A stretch of DNA of 12,554 nucleotides from Heliobacteriaceae bacterium (GTDB lineage: Bacteria; Cyanobacteriota; Vampirovibrionia; Gastranaerophilales; Gastranaerophilaceae). Location of the stretch: the NCBI GenBank assembly GCA_031267015.1, contig JAIRZW010000052.1:1-12554 (forward strand), given 5' to 3'. Positions 6,492 to 12,554 of this stretch are shown one piece after another. How positions within the stretch are numbered: position 1 is the stretch's first letter; each line of letters begins with the position of its first letter. A model generated the notes under the pieces. That model worked only from the letters and a program-made list of their open reading frames with translations, searched no databases and was not told the origin of the DNA. Both the position numbers and the translations under genes were made by a program.

Positions 6492-7400
6492 ATGATGAAA
6501 AAAGCATTCACATTGGCAGAAGTGTTAATAACCCTTGGAATTATTGGGGTGGTAGCGGCGCTGGTCATGCCGGGGCTTATTCAGGATTGGAGGGAAAAAT
6601 CATATTCAACTGCCAAAGATGTATTTAACAATCGGTTAGAGCAAGCAACAAGACAAATGAATATTAATGAAGCCTTAACCGGTTATTCCACTACAGAAGC
6701 TTTCGTCAATGAATTAAAAAAGTATTTAAAAGTATTACAAGTATGTTCAACTGACCCGTCAGGTTGTTTTGCAGCAACAGTAACAAATGGTGACGGCAGT
6801 GAAACAGTAGAAACAAAAGACTTAAAGAATTCAAGTAACTTAAATGAAGGAAACTGGGGAACAAAAGCGTTAGGAATAGGATTAATAAACGGTTATACTG
6901 CAATACTGAGTTATAATCCCGGTTGTTCAATAGATGATATAACTGCACCCGGCTCTCAAACAACATCTTGTTTAAGTCTTGTATATGATATAAACGGAAA
7001 AGCAAAACCAAACAAAATTGGAAAAGACGTCTATACATTGAATGCGAACATATTCAATAGTTGCAGTGGAATAAAGATAGGGAAATTATGTGTATCAGCA
7101 TCAAATGAATCATACAGCCCGATAAACACTTGTGATGGATCAGTGTATGATAATAATTGTACCACTTCAAGTTGTGGTAGTCATTGTTCAATTAATTATT
7201 GGGCAGGGGCTAAGAAACACTGTGACGAACTAGGTATGCGTCTTCCGACGCAGAGTGAGCAACTCTCGCTCGGAATTTCAGGCTACTTCTGGTCTTCTGA
7301 GGAGTACAATGCAAAACGCGCATGGAGCGTGTCCCTGCCTAATGGCTATCAGGTCAACGACGCCAAGTCTAGCCACTTCGACGTTCGTTGTGTGAAGTGA
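6492..7400 (+). CDS. Prepilin-like protein 2 with C-type-lectin-like variable C terminus
   Basis: A 302-residue paralogue of the preceding gene with the short leader usual for this lineage: MMKKA-FTLAEVLITLGIIG, cut after Ala5, keeping Glu at mature position 5. AAGGAGG lies five bases before the ATG; the second ATG at 6495 is an alternative start. The mature region is nearly the same as protein 1 through NYWAGAKK, including the Cys-rich central part (SCSGIKIGKLCVSASNES), then a C-type-lectin-like end (GMRLPTQSEQLSLGISGYFWSS...FDVRCVK). It lacks eight codons and two further codons present in gene 1, and the final 40 residues differ sharply. Likely an exported, fibre- or membrane-anchored surface protein with a ligand-binding tip. 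The ligand is unknown. Confidence 0.88.
   Translation: MMKKAFTLAEVLITLGIIGVVAALVMPGLIQDWREKSYSTAKDVFNNRLEQATRQMNINEALTGYSTTEAFVNELKKYLKVLQVCSTDPSGCFAATVTNGDGSETVETKDLKNSSNLNEGNWGTKALGIGLINGYTAILSYNPGCSIDDITAPGSQTTSCLSLVYDINGKAKPNKIGKDVYTLNANIFNSCSGIKIGKLCVSASNESYSPINTCDGSVYDNNCTTSSCGSHCSINYWAGAKKHCDELGMRLPTQSEQLSLGISGYFWSSEEYNAKRAWSVSLPNGYQVNDAKSSHFDVRCVK
7236..7397 (+). other. Candidate DGR variable region, prepilin-like gene 2
   Basis: Counterpart of 6218-6409. Even near its start, codon differences fit changes at adenines only (gene 1 against gene 2: ACA/ACG, CGC/CAG, CTG/CAA). Further on, pairs such as TAC/AGC, GGT/AAT, GGC/AAC, CTC/GCC, GCC/AGC and ATC/CAC keep the third base. The frame and the flanking framework residues (GYFWSS, VRCV) are kept. 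Confidence 0.6.
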
Positions 7401-7441
7401 TTGTTTAAAAAGTCTAATATGTGTTGAACGTGGACAGTCTC

Positions 7442-7470
7442 TTGCTTTAATCTGCGTCATGTGCTAAGAT
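7442..7470 (+). promoter_or_regulatory. Predicted extended -10 promoter before the MshEN-like gene
   Basis: TTGCTT (7442-7447), 17 bases, TAAGAT (7465-7470), with TGC just before the -10 (extended -10). A strong ribosome binding site GGAGGTG follows at 7487-7493. Confidence 0.5.
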
Positions 7471-7497
7471 ATTTCATATATTAAATGGAGGTGGAGT

Positions 7498-8262
7498 TTG
7501 AAAAAGAATTTGTTTGAATTGTTTCTAAATAAAATACTGGATGTTCCCCTGTGGGTTAAGCAGGTACTGTATATTAAACTTATGTATGAAATGAGAGATA
7601 ATTACTGCGAAACATTTCTCAGAATGCACCCGGATGACAACTTTGCCGTGTTTGTGCCCACATTAACCTACAACGGCCAAAAAGAACTCGCAGAAAGAAC
7701 TTGCGGGCTTGACGCAAATATTTATAACTTTCTTAAGCACTGCGCCAACGGCCTGAGCACAATTGAAATTTCCATGAATATGTTTATGTCCATGGAAGAA
7801 ATCGCAAAATATTTTGTGCTTTGTGTTGAACAAAGCTTTATTAAGAAGCCGGAATCACTTGAAATTAACTCTATGGCCGGATTTATCTCGGGCAAATACC
7901 GGGTCGGAGAGTACTTTAAGCATCGCGGAACACTTAATGTTGACCAGCTTCAAAAAGCCCTTATACAGTACAGCACCCAGCCGGATGATAACAATAAAAA
8001 ACAGTTCGCGGCTGTCCTTGTCTGGCTCGGAGATATTAAGGAGGAAGACATTAAATCCGTGCTGATTCTGAAAGAAGAAGCCCAAAAACGCTTTATTCTG
8101 GACTACGGCGCTATGCCTAAGAGCGAAGTAACCTACGCCTGCGAGGCTGATAAGATTAACGAAGAATACTCGAAATTAAAAGATGAAAACCTTCAATTGA
8201 AGCGCAAATTAATGCAGTTACTGGAATTAATGAAAAAGCAAAATGTACAGCAGCCTTGTTAA
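7498..8262 (+). CDS. Conserved-type hypothetical with MshEN/GspE-N-like domain and coiled coil
   Basis: A 254-residue soluble protein starting at TTG, chosen because GGAGGTG lies four bases upstream and the residues that follow (MKKNLFELFLNKIL) are plausible. Residues 1-120 are helical and unrecognised. Residues 135-197 (VGEYFKHRGTLNVDQLQKAL ... LVWLGDIKEEDIKSVL) resemble the GspE N-terminal/MshEN fold, whose two repeats follow the pattern LGE.L...G.ls..qL..AL. In type II secretion and type IV pilus ATPases this domain binds partners or cyclic-di-GMP. Residues 218-247 form a likely coiled coil (INEEYSKLKDENLQLKRKL). No ATPase motifs are present. It follows the two prepilin genes on the same strand but has its own promoter, so a pilus-related role is only suggested. 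The 3' end overlaps the next gene by 20 bases. Confidence 0.75.
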   Translation: MKKNLFELFLNKILDVPLWVKQVLYIKLMYEMRDNYCETFLRMHPDDNFAVFVPTLTYNGQKELAERTCGLDANIYNFLKHCANGLSTIEISMNMFMSMEEIAKYFVLCVEQSFIKKPESLEINSMAGFISGKYRVGEYFKHRGTLNVDQLQKALIQYSTQPDDNNKKQFAAVLVWLGDIKEEDIKSVLILKEEAQKRFILDYGAMPKSEVTYACEADKINEEYSKLKDENLQLKRKLMQLLELMKKQNVQQPC

Positions 8263-9166
8263 GTACATCCGCGACGGACTCGTCGAACAGGAACACTTTG
8301 GATTTATTGTGCTTGCGAACAAAGAAAAGGTTATTGAAAGAATCGGCGAAGACCACGATTACCCTTATTTTTTGCGTTCATGCGCAAAGCCTTTGCAGGC
8401 AAGCCTTGCGGCGGATTACGGATTGGACTTTACGCCCGAGGAAATCGCGCTGTGCTGCGCCTCGCATGCCGGGGAAGAAATTCATGTTGAAATCGCGCGT
8501 AATTTTCTCAAAAGAACCGGGGTTAAAGAATCCGACCTGAAATGCGGGCTTCACCGGCCGTTGTCAAAGTCGGTTCCGGCGGGGCAGGAAACGGTTTTTC
8601 ACAACAACTGTATCGGCAAACACATTATGATGCTTGCAATTTGCGCTCTTAACGGCTGGGATTTGGGAACCTATTACGAGGCCGGCCACCCGCTCCAGCT
8701 TGCAATAAAAGAAAAAATTAATGCGCTGTGCGGGGTTAAGACTGATTACCCCGTAACTAAAGACGGGTGCGGGGTTCCGATTATGTCAATGCCGCTGCGC
8801 AAAATCCTGAAAGGGTATTTGGAGCTTTTTTGTTCGTACGGGCAGATTAGAGATGCGTTTTTGAACTACCCGTACATAATCGGCGGGCAAAACCGGCTTG
8901 ATACAAAGATTATGGAGCACGGCAGCGGAAACCTGATTGCGAAAGTCGGCGCCGGCGGGCTTTGCGTGGTGGTTAACATTGAATGCAAAGAAGGTTTTAT
9001 AGTAAAGATTGCAGATTCAGACATGAAAGCCCGCGAAATCGCTGTTATCGACACCTTAAAAAACCTTCGCTGGGCTGACATTCCAATCGAGCGCGAGATT
9101 AAAACCCTTCACGGCGAAGTCGTCGGAGAAATGTATTTTTCACCACTTGAAATTTTCAAAAAATAG
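8243..9166 (+). CDS. L-asparaginase II family protein
   Basis: A 307-residue member of the asparaginase II family (PF06089 type, related to the Rhizobium-type enzyme), which would hydrolyse L-asparagine to aspartate and ammonia in the cytoplasm. Conserved blocks: RSCAKPLQA (45-53), CASHAGEEIH (72-81), CGLHRP (101-106), NNCIGKH (121-127, family usually NCSGKH), DGCGVP (174-179) and the Gly-rich GSGNLIAKVGAGGL near the C terminus. The Ile in place of the usual Ser in the NCSGKH block deserves notice, because that Ser is normally well conserved. The ATG lies inside the end of the preceding gene (20-base overlap in another frame) with no clear ribosome binding site, implying coupled translation. 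It ends 11 bases from the convergent ycf23 gene. Confidence 0.88.
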   Translation: MYSSLVKYIRDGLVEQEHFGFIVLANKEKVIERIGEDHDYPYFLRSCAKPLQASLAADYGLDFTPEEIALCCASHAGEEIHVEIARNFLKRTGVKESDLKCGLHRPLSKSVPAGQETVFHNNCIGKHIMMLAICALNGWDLGTYYEAGHPLQLAIKEKINALCGVKTDYPVTKDGCGVPIMSMPLRKILKGYLELFCSYGQIRDAFLNYPYIIGGQNRLDTKIMEHGSGNLIAKVGAGGLCVVVNIECKEGFIVKIADSDMKAREIAVIDTLKNLRWADIPIEREIKTLHGEVVGEMYFSPLEIFKK

Positions 9167-9177
9167 AATTTTATAAC

Positions 9178-9888
9178 TTAAAATACAGCAACTGAATCCA
9201 CGAGTTTTTTTGCGCTGCTGTGAGCAATCTGACGGGCGTAAGAGCCCACGGCGATTCCGTGTGGGGCTACGCCGCAAAGGCGCGCAAGTTCCGCGGTCTT
9301 GGAGTTCGTGCCGCCCGAAAGCAGCAAATATACAGGCAAATTCGCGTTCTGAACGATTTGTGCGGCCGCAACCGCCTGCAAGGTTGACTTATAATCATCC
9401 GCGCCGCCGCTCATCGGGAACCCGTCCGCCTGAACAATCGTTGTGTAAAGCGCACGGTATTCAAGCATTTTCTTAATCCGCCCGATTAACTGCGAATCGC
9501 CCAGACGACCGCGGCCAAGGCAAATACTCAACATACCGTCAAAATTCTCATTAAGCCATTGCCATTTCCCTATTGCCTCGCCTTCGTCTTCGCAAGCCGC
9601 GTGAAGCTCAATACAGTCAATCCCAAGCAACAGGATTTTTTCTAAATCCTTTGCCTTTGTAATATGAGGGTCGCCTTTGGCGCTTATGCTTACACAAAGG
9701 TACGAATCCACGCCCATTACGCGTTTTGCCGCGTTCACAACCTCAAGGTTTGCCGAAACGTCGAAAAACCGGCAGCCTGCCGCATAGTAAATTTTAACAA
9801 GTTCTTCAACCTGCACCGCGTTCTCATTTCCCGCGCCGCACACGAGTTTGAAGCAGTTTCGGTTTTCCAGCAAATCTTTTAAAGTCAT
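9178..9888 (-). CDS. ycf23: Ycf23/DUF561 family protein
   Basis: A 236-residue protein of the Ycf23 (DUF561) family, encoded in cyanobacteria and some plastid genomes and predicted to form a TIM barrel. Its biochemical role is not established. Visible family-like blocks: FKLVCGAGNENAVQVEELVK near the N terminus, CRFFDVSANLEVV, PHITKAKDLEKILLLGIDCIELHAA, then QADGFPMSGG and LLSGGTNSKTAELARLCGV, with a final GIAVGSYAR typical of phosphate-binding barrel ends. The ATG at 9886-9888 has an AAGGGGGG box five bases upstream, supplied by a GC repeat. It lies 40 bases downstream of the serine hydrolase on the same strand, probably in one operon. It is the best lineage marker in the window. Confidence 0.88.
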   Translation of the reverse strand: MTLKDLLENRNCFKLVCGAGNENAVQVEELVKIYYAAGCRFFDVSANLEVVNAAKRVMGVDSYLCVSISAKGDPHITKAKDLEKILLLGIDCIELHAACEDEGEAIGKWQWLNENFDGMLSICLGRGRLGDSQLIGRIKKMLEYRALYTTIVQADGFPMSGGADDYKSTLQAVAAAQIVQNANLPVYLLLSGGTNSKTAELARLCGVAPHGIAVGSYARQIAHSSAKKLVDSVAVF

Positions 9889-9893
9889 TTAAT

Positions 9894-9920
9894 CCCCCCT
9901 TCCCCCCTTACAAAGGGGGG
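9894..9920. repeat. C6TT/AAG6 repeat between the hydrolase gene and ycf23
   Basis: Two direct copies of CCCCCCTT (9894-9901 and 9902-9909) are followed by ACA and the inverted copy AAGGGGGG (9913-9920), giving an 8-base-pair stem with a 3-base loop. On the minus strand it lies just after the hydrolase stop, but no T-run follows, so it is not a typical terminator. The copy nearest ycf23 can act as its ribosome binding site. Confidence 0.8.
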
Positions 9921-9928
9921 TTCCAGAG

Positions 9929-11056
9929 TTAATTTATCATTTTATTATAAATAATTTCCGACGCTTTTACGATAAACTCCTTGCCTGACGGCGAATTGTG
10001 CGGACGGTTTGCAAGGATTACCACGATGTACCGTTTGCCGTTCGGAGCAAAGACGATTCCCGCGTCACCAAGCATTTTGCCGATGTCGCCGGTTTTGTGC
10101 ATAAACGCCGCGCCCGCGCCAAGTCCGGCTTCGATTAGGCGGTTGTTATGAACGTGGCCCATGTAATCAAAGATTTTTTCGCGTGAACTTACGCTCAAAA
10201 AGTCCGGGTTGTCTATGTTATAAAGGATTGCGGCGAGTTCCGCGGCTGTGGTGCGGTTGGTTCCGTCAAGGTCGGGAAGCCACGTTTGCAAGTAGGTTTT
10301 GCCCAAGCCCCACTCGCGGATTCCGTGGTTTACGCCAGTCATAGAGCCGAGTTTGGCAATAAGCATGTTTGTTGACGAGTTGTCAGACTCGGTTATCATC
10401 GCGCGCGCAAGGTCATCTATTGTGTAAACGCTGTCACCCTTGAATTGCAGGCTTCCGGAGCCTTCGGCGCGGTAAACATCCGTAAGCTGCATTTGGTCGT
10501 AAATCGTAAACCGGCCGGCTTCGATTGAGCGGAAAAGGTCAATCAGCACAGGCAGTTTAATTATGCTTGCCGCGGAAAAGGATTTGTCCTGATTGATTCC
10601 GGCGTAATTTCCGTTCTCAAAGTCGAAAACATATACAGCGGGTTCTATGCCGGGATATTGTTTTGCAAGGTTTTGCAGTTGGTTTTCAAGCCCGGTAAGG
10701 CGGTTTTGCTCATGGAGCGGCGTCATTAAAGGCTTTTTCACCCGCGCACCGCGAAGCGAACGTTCGCCCAGAAACCAGTGGTTTGAGACGTAATTAGATG
10801 TCGGGAAACGCAGGTTGTGGTAATCTGTTTTTACATAAGGATACTGCGAACCGTGCCAGAAGGACATTGTAGTCTTTTGAAAAGCTGTCGGCAAAACAAA
10901 AATTCCGACTGACATAAAGAACACAAGCGAAACTATTCTGTTTACCAGCGTAGGTTCTTTGCGCACAATTCGCGGCCTTTTCTTTGCGGGAAAAGGTCTT
11001 ACTGGCGCCGGCTGCGGCGGGTAAACATATTGTTCTTTTCGTACCGGTATTGGCAT
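9929..11056 (-). CDS. Membrane-anchored class A beta-lactamase-like serine hydrolase
   Basis: A 375-residue protein of the Beta-lactamase2/class A fold. A Pro- and Lys-rich cytoplasmic N terminus (1-36) precedes one membrane segment (about 39-57, VNRIVSLVFFMSVGIFVLP), so the enzyme domain (about 120-375) would face the periplasm. Catalytic motifs: SIIK (nucleophile Ser164, Lys167), SDN (224-226) and KTG (321-323). The omega-loop region (about 252-270, KTYLQTWLPDLDGTNRTT) shows no ExxLN, so the deacylating Glu of true class A beta-lactamases seems missing; a peptidoglycan-acting or penicillin-binding role is as likely as antibiotic resistance. GGAGGAG lies just before the ATG. Upstream gene is divergent; ycf23 follows. 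Confidence 0.87.
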   Translation of the reverse strand: MPIPVRKEQYVYPPQPAPVRPFPAKKRPRIVRKEPTLVNRIVSLVFFMSVGIFVLPTAFQKTTMSFWHGSQYPYVKTDYHNLRFPTSNYVSNHWFLGERSLRGARVKKPLMTPLHEQNRLTGLENQLQNLAKQYPGIEPAVYVFDFENGNYAGINQDKSFSAASIIKLPVLIDLFRSIEAGRFTIYDQMQLTDVYRAEGSGSLQFKGDSVYTIDDLARAMITESDNSSTNMLIAKLGSMTGVNHGIREWGLGKTYLQTWLPDLDGTNRTTAAELAAILYNIDNPDFLSVSSREKIFDYMGHVHNNRLIEAGLGAGAAFMHKTGDIGKMLGDAGIVFAPNGKRYIVVILANRPHNSPSGKEFIVKASEIIYNKMIN

Positions 11057-11076
11057 TGGTTCTCCTCCGTAATATC

Positions 11077-11105
11077 ATTTTAATTGTTTTTACAATGTTT
11101 GGCAA
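11077..11105 (-). promoter_or_regulatory. Predicted promoter of the serine hydrolase-ycf23 pair
   Basis: On the minus strand TTGCCA (11105-11100), 17 bases, TAAAAT (11082-11077). Its -35 box overlaps the -35 of the divergent HIT promoter. Confidence 0.6.
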
Positions 11106-11128
11106 GTCTGTTATGTTTATGATACAAT
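11099..11128 (+). promoter_or_regulatory. Predicted promoter of the HIT gene
   Basis: TTGGCA (11099-11104), 18 bases, TACAAT (11123-11128) with TGA just before it (extended -10 form). The leader to the HIT start is about 110 bases and includes a GC-richer patch at 11140-11166 (GCGAGGGACGAAGTTCCGAG), possibly another dispersed-repeat piece. Confidence 0.55.
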
Positions 11129-11246
11129 CAAGCTGACAGATGCGAGGGACGAAGTTCCGAGTGCGTGAGTTAAATAAAGCCGATACTTAGATAATTTGAA
11201 GGATTTTAAGGAATCTAAAGAAGGCGATATTACGGAGGTTGTAGGC

Positions 11247-11558
11247 TTGACAGAAAAAGAATGCATTTTTTGTAAAATTATAAACGGTGAATTTAACACT
11301 GAGTTTGTACACGAAAACGAACATTTGGTTGTGTTTAAGGACATCCACCCGAAAGCGCCCGTGCATCTTCTTGTTGTGCCAAGGGTTCATGTGGAATCGT
11401 TGAATGAGCTTGAGGACAAAAGTCTTATGGGCGAACTTTTACAGGGCGTCAAAGATGTCACGAAAAAAATCGGGCTCAAATCCTACCGTGTGCAGATTAA
11501 CACCGGCAAAGCCGCAGGGCAGGAGGTTTTCCACCTGCATTTACACATTCTTGGCTAA
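11247..11558 (+). CDS. HIT-family (HINT-like) nucleotide hydrolase
   Basis: A 103-residue histidine-triad protein, a family that hydrolyses AMP-linked phosphoramidates and related nucleotides. I chose TTG 11247 because GGAGG (11234-11238) lies eight bases upstream and the protein then begins TEKECIFCKIINGE, as relatives do; an upstream TTG at 11196 would add 17 unconserved residues. Features: zinc-type CxxC (Cys6, Cys9), His48 in VVPRVHVES, NTGKAAGQEVFHLHLHILG with the HxHxHxx triad (His96, 98, 100; nucleophile His98). The protein stops right after HILG, whereas relatives usually continue with about 7-10 residues such as GGRxLGWPPG, so it is slightly short. Its 3' end overlaps the convergent downstream gene by 18 bases. 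Confidence 0.92.
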   Translation: MTEKECIFCKIINGEFNTEFVHENEHLVVFKDIHPKAPVHLLVVPRVHVESLNELEDKSLMGELLQGVKDVTKKIGLKSYRVQINTGKAAGQEVFHLHLHILG

Positions 11559-12185
11559 GTTTATAAAATGCTCTTTTTCGCCGACGGTTGTTATTTTCAG
11601 GTTGTTTACATTTTTGGGGTCGAACTGGAAAATATTCGCGCTTGAGAAAAATGCCGGACGGTTTCTGCATTGATACAGAGCAATATGTTCGTCATAGCCG
11701 CTTTTGAACCACTTGTTGAAAACGGACTTAATGCTTTCTACTAAAGGGTTTACACAAGGCTGCAAAACCTGCTTTTCATCCGGGTAACCCGGAATATTAT
11801 AAAAAATCTTCGGACTGAAAGTTTTGTCCAAATAATAGTCATAAGTCTGTAATTGTTTGTCAATTACGCTCATCTGCAATTGTCTTGAGGTCTGTAAAGG
11901 GGTGTAATGTGAAAGTATTGCCACAGGGTTTCCGTCAAGTCCTTTGGCAACAACACCGACAGAGTTGCAGCCCGCAAGCCCGTCTGTATAAATTGTATGA
12001 ATTTTACCGGGCAGAATGCGTGCGGCTTTACACTGGTTCATACCTACCTGAACTATATTTTTATCGCCGTTTCTTAACATTTGGGCAAGTCTCATTTCCG
12101 GCATTGCGTTTATAAAAAGCTTATTTTCAGCACTCAGCTTTGACAATGCAGGCAGAAATTTCCGCGTTAAATTCCTGACGCTCAT
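11541..12185 (-). CDS. Unrecognised 214-residue protein with Cys-His motif
   Basis: I do not recognise the family. The protein is soluble, with no signal peptide or membrane segment. Two blocks stand out: YTDGLAGCNSVGVVAK (about 66-81) and NPVAILSHYTP (86-96). A Cys after a Gly at the end of one predicted strand (Cys73) and a His in the next (His93, 20 residues on) is the general layout of the CNF1/CheD/YfiH-like cysteine hydrolases and deamidases; this is only a motif-level resemblance. The ATG overlaps the stop of the upstream gene (ATGA), and AGGAG seven bases upstream lies inside that gene, so the two are translationally coupled. The stop overlaps the HIT gene by 18 bases, tail to tail. 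Confidence 0.75.
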   Translation of the reverse strand: MSVRNLTRKFLPALSKLSAENKLFINAMPEMRLAQMLRNGDKNIVQVGMNQCKAARILPGKIHTIYTDGLAGCNSVGVVAKGLDGNPVAILSHYTPLQTSRQLQMSVIDKQLQTYDYYLDKTFSPKIFYNIPGYPDEKQVLQPCVNPLVESIKSVFNKWFKSGYDEHIALYQCRNRPAFFSSANIFQFDPKNVNNLKITTVGEKEHFINLAKNV

Positions 12186-12554
12186 TTTGCAGCTCCTAAT
12201 CTATTGAAAAATTCTGCTGCTCTGTCTGCTTTTATAAAATTGATTTTGGGGAATTTTCTCTGTAAATCGCTAATTATGCTGTAATATGCGTCATTTACGA
12301 CGACGTGTTCAATGCCGTCGTTGGTGAGGGTTTTTCCTTTTCCGCTTACGATTATAAACGAGCCGTCTCTGGTCGCGTGGCCGCCGGCAGTGCCAAGCCC
12401 TGCGCCTGCTCCGGCCGCATTTTTTGAACTGACTGCAAGCGGAGCTGTACAGAATGGTCTGTTTTTATCAATACCATGTGTTAAAATATTATTTAATTGT
12501 TTTAACTGGTCTGTGACACCCCATTTTGTAACTCCGTGTGCGTCAAACTTAGAG
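12182..12554 (-). CDS. Unrecognised protein, 5'-partial at window edge
   Basis: Reading the minus strand from the window end, a frame stays open for 123 codons up to a TGA at 12184-12182. The translation includes SKFDAHGVTKWGVTDQL, GIDKNRPFCTAPL, a Gly/Ala-rich stretch (AAGAGAGLGTAGGHATRDG), then SFIIVSGKGKTL and HVVVNDAYYSIISDLQRKFP before the end FFNRLGAAK. The alternating strand-helix character suggests a compact globular domain. The family is not recognised. The start lies beyond the window. The ATGA overlap with the next gene implies a two-gene operon whose products may act together. Confidence 0.75.
   Translation of the reverse strand, partial: SKFDAHGVTKWGVTDQLKQLNNILTHGIDKNRPFCTAPLAVSSKNAAGAGAGLGTAGGHATRDGSFIIVSGKGKTLTNDGIEHVVVNDAYYSIISDLQRKFPKINFIKADRAAEFFNRLGAAK

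Larger units (their letters stand above)
5311..7407 (+). repeat. Tandem duplication of a promoter-dyad-prepilin gene unit
   Basis: Two copies lie head to tail: 5311-6419 and 6425-7407. Matching parts are the promoter, the GTTAC-N5-GTAAC dyad, the ribosome binding site, the coding sequence and the ten bases TGATTGTTTA that include each stop codon. The copies differ by the palindromic insertion in copy one, small indels (one of eight codons at 6254-6277) and a strongly diverged 3' end. The retained regulatory parts suggest each copy is transcribed on its own. Confidence 0.85.

Noticed and set aside
6706..7038. Minus-strand open frame of 110 codons opposite prepilin-like gene 2
   Set aside because: The Leu/Tyr-rich translation is the antisense shadow of an AT-rich Asn/Lys-rich gene; no start signal or family resemblance.
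7401..7497. DGR template repeat or accessory gene just downstream of prepilin-like gene 2
   Set aside because: Apart from the shared TGATTGTTTA, this stretch holds only a promoter and ribosome binding site; nothing resembles the variable-region sequence.
7498..8262. DGR accessory (Avd-like) protein
   Set aside because: Avd proteins are about 120-residue basic four-helix bundles. This protein is 254 residues with a GspE-N-like domain and coiled coil, so the identification is not supported.
9894..9920. Rho-independent terminator after the serine hydrolase gene
   Set aside because: The stem is good but neither strand has a T-run after it, and it matches the form of a dispersed GC repeat that runs into the ycf23 ribosome binding site.

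Overview
The window most likely comes from an uncultured gut-type relative of Cyanobacteria (Vampirovibrionia/'Melainabacteria', order Gastranaerophilales). The support is a Ycf23/DUF561 gene, a family otherwise typical of cyanobacteria and plastids; prepilin-like proteins starting FTLAEVLITLGIIGVVAA, a style abundant in that group; clear AGGAGG-type ribosome binding sites and sigma70-type promoters; and dispersed palindromic repeats. This assignment is an inference from family knowledge, not a database match. No rRNA, tRNA, CRISPR array, transposase or reverse transcriptase is visible.

Layout. Positions 3-1337 hold the 3' part of an unrecognised gene with a coiled-coil C terminus. A promoter at 1439-1466 drives a tight four-gene operon: grpE, dnaJ, an exported beta-propeller protein and a SAM-dependent O-methyltransferase (gaps of 8, 4 and 3 bases; dnaK is not here). 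Positions 5311-7407 are a tandem duplication of a complete transcription unit: a TTGACA-N17-TACAAT promoter, a GTTAC-N5-GTAAC dyad at the predicted transcript start, and a gene for a prepilin-like protein with a C-terminal C-type-lectin-like domain. Next come a 254-residue protein with an MshEN/GspE-N-like domain and coiled coil, overlapping by 20 bases an asparaginase-II-family gene. On the minus strand lie ycf23 and a membrane-anchored class A beta-lactamase-like serine hydrolase. A HIT-family gene diverges from the hydrolase through promoters with overlapping -35 boxes. The right end has two coupled minus-strand genes of unknown function, one cut by the window edge.

Main discovery candidate. 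The two prepilin-like paralogues are near-copies along most of their length, with mainly third-position changes. Their last codons instead differ mostly at first and second positions while third bases (usually C) stay fixed, and this stretch is GC-rich and C-ending inside otherwise AT-rich genes. That is what adenine-directed mutagenesis of AAC/AAT template codons by a diversity-generating retroelement (DGR) would leave. These look like two remote DGR variable regions on surface pilin-like lectins; the template repeat and reverse transcriptase would have to lie outside this window.

Second theme. A palindromic repeat (core GTCATTGCGAG...GCAATCC / GGATTGC...CTCGCAATGAC) has inserted in frame twice, each time inside or next to an N-terminal export signal: the prepilin leader of the first paralogue and the signal peptide of the propeller protein. 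It is read in a different frame in each.
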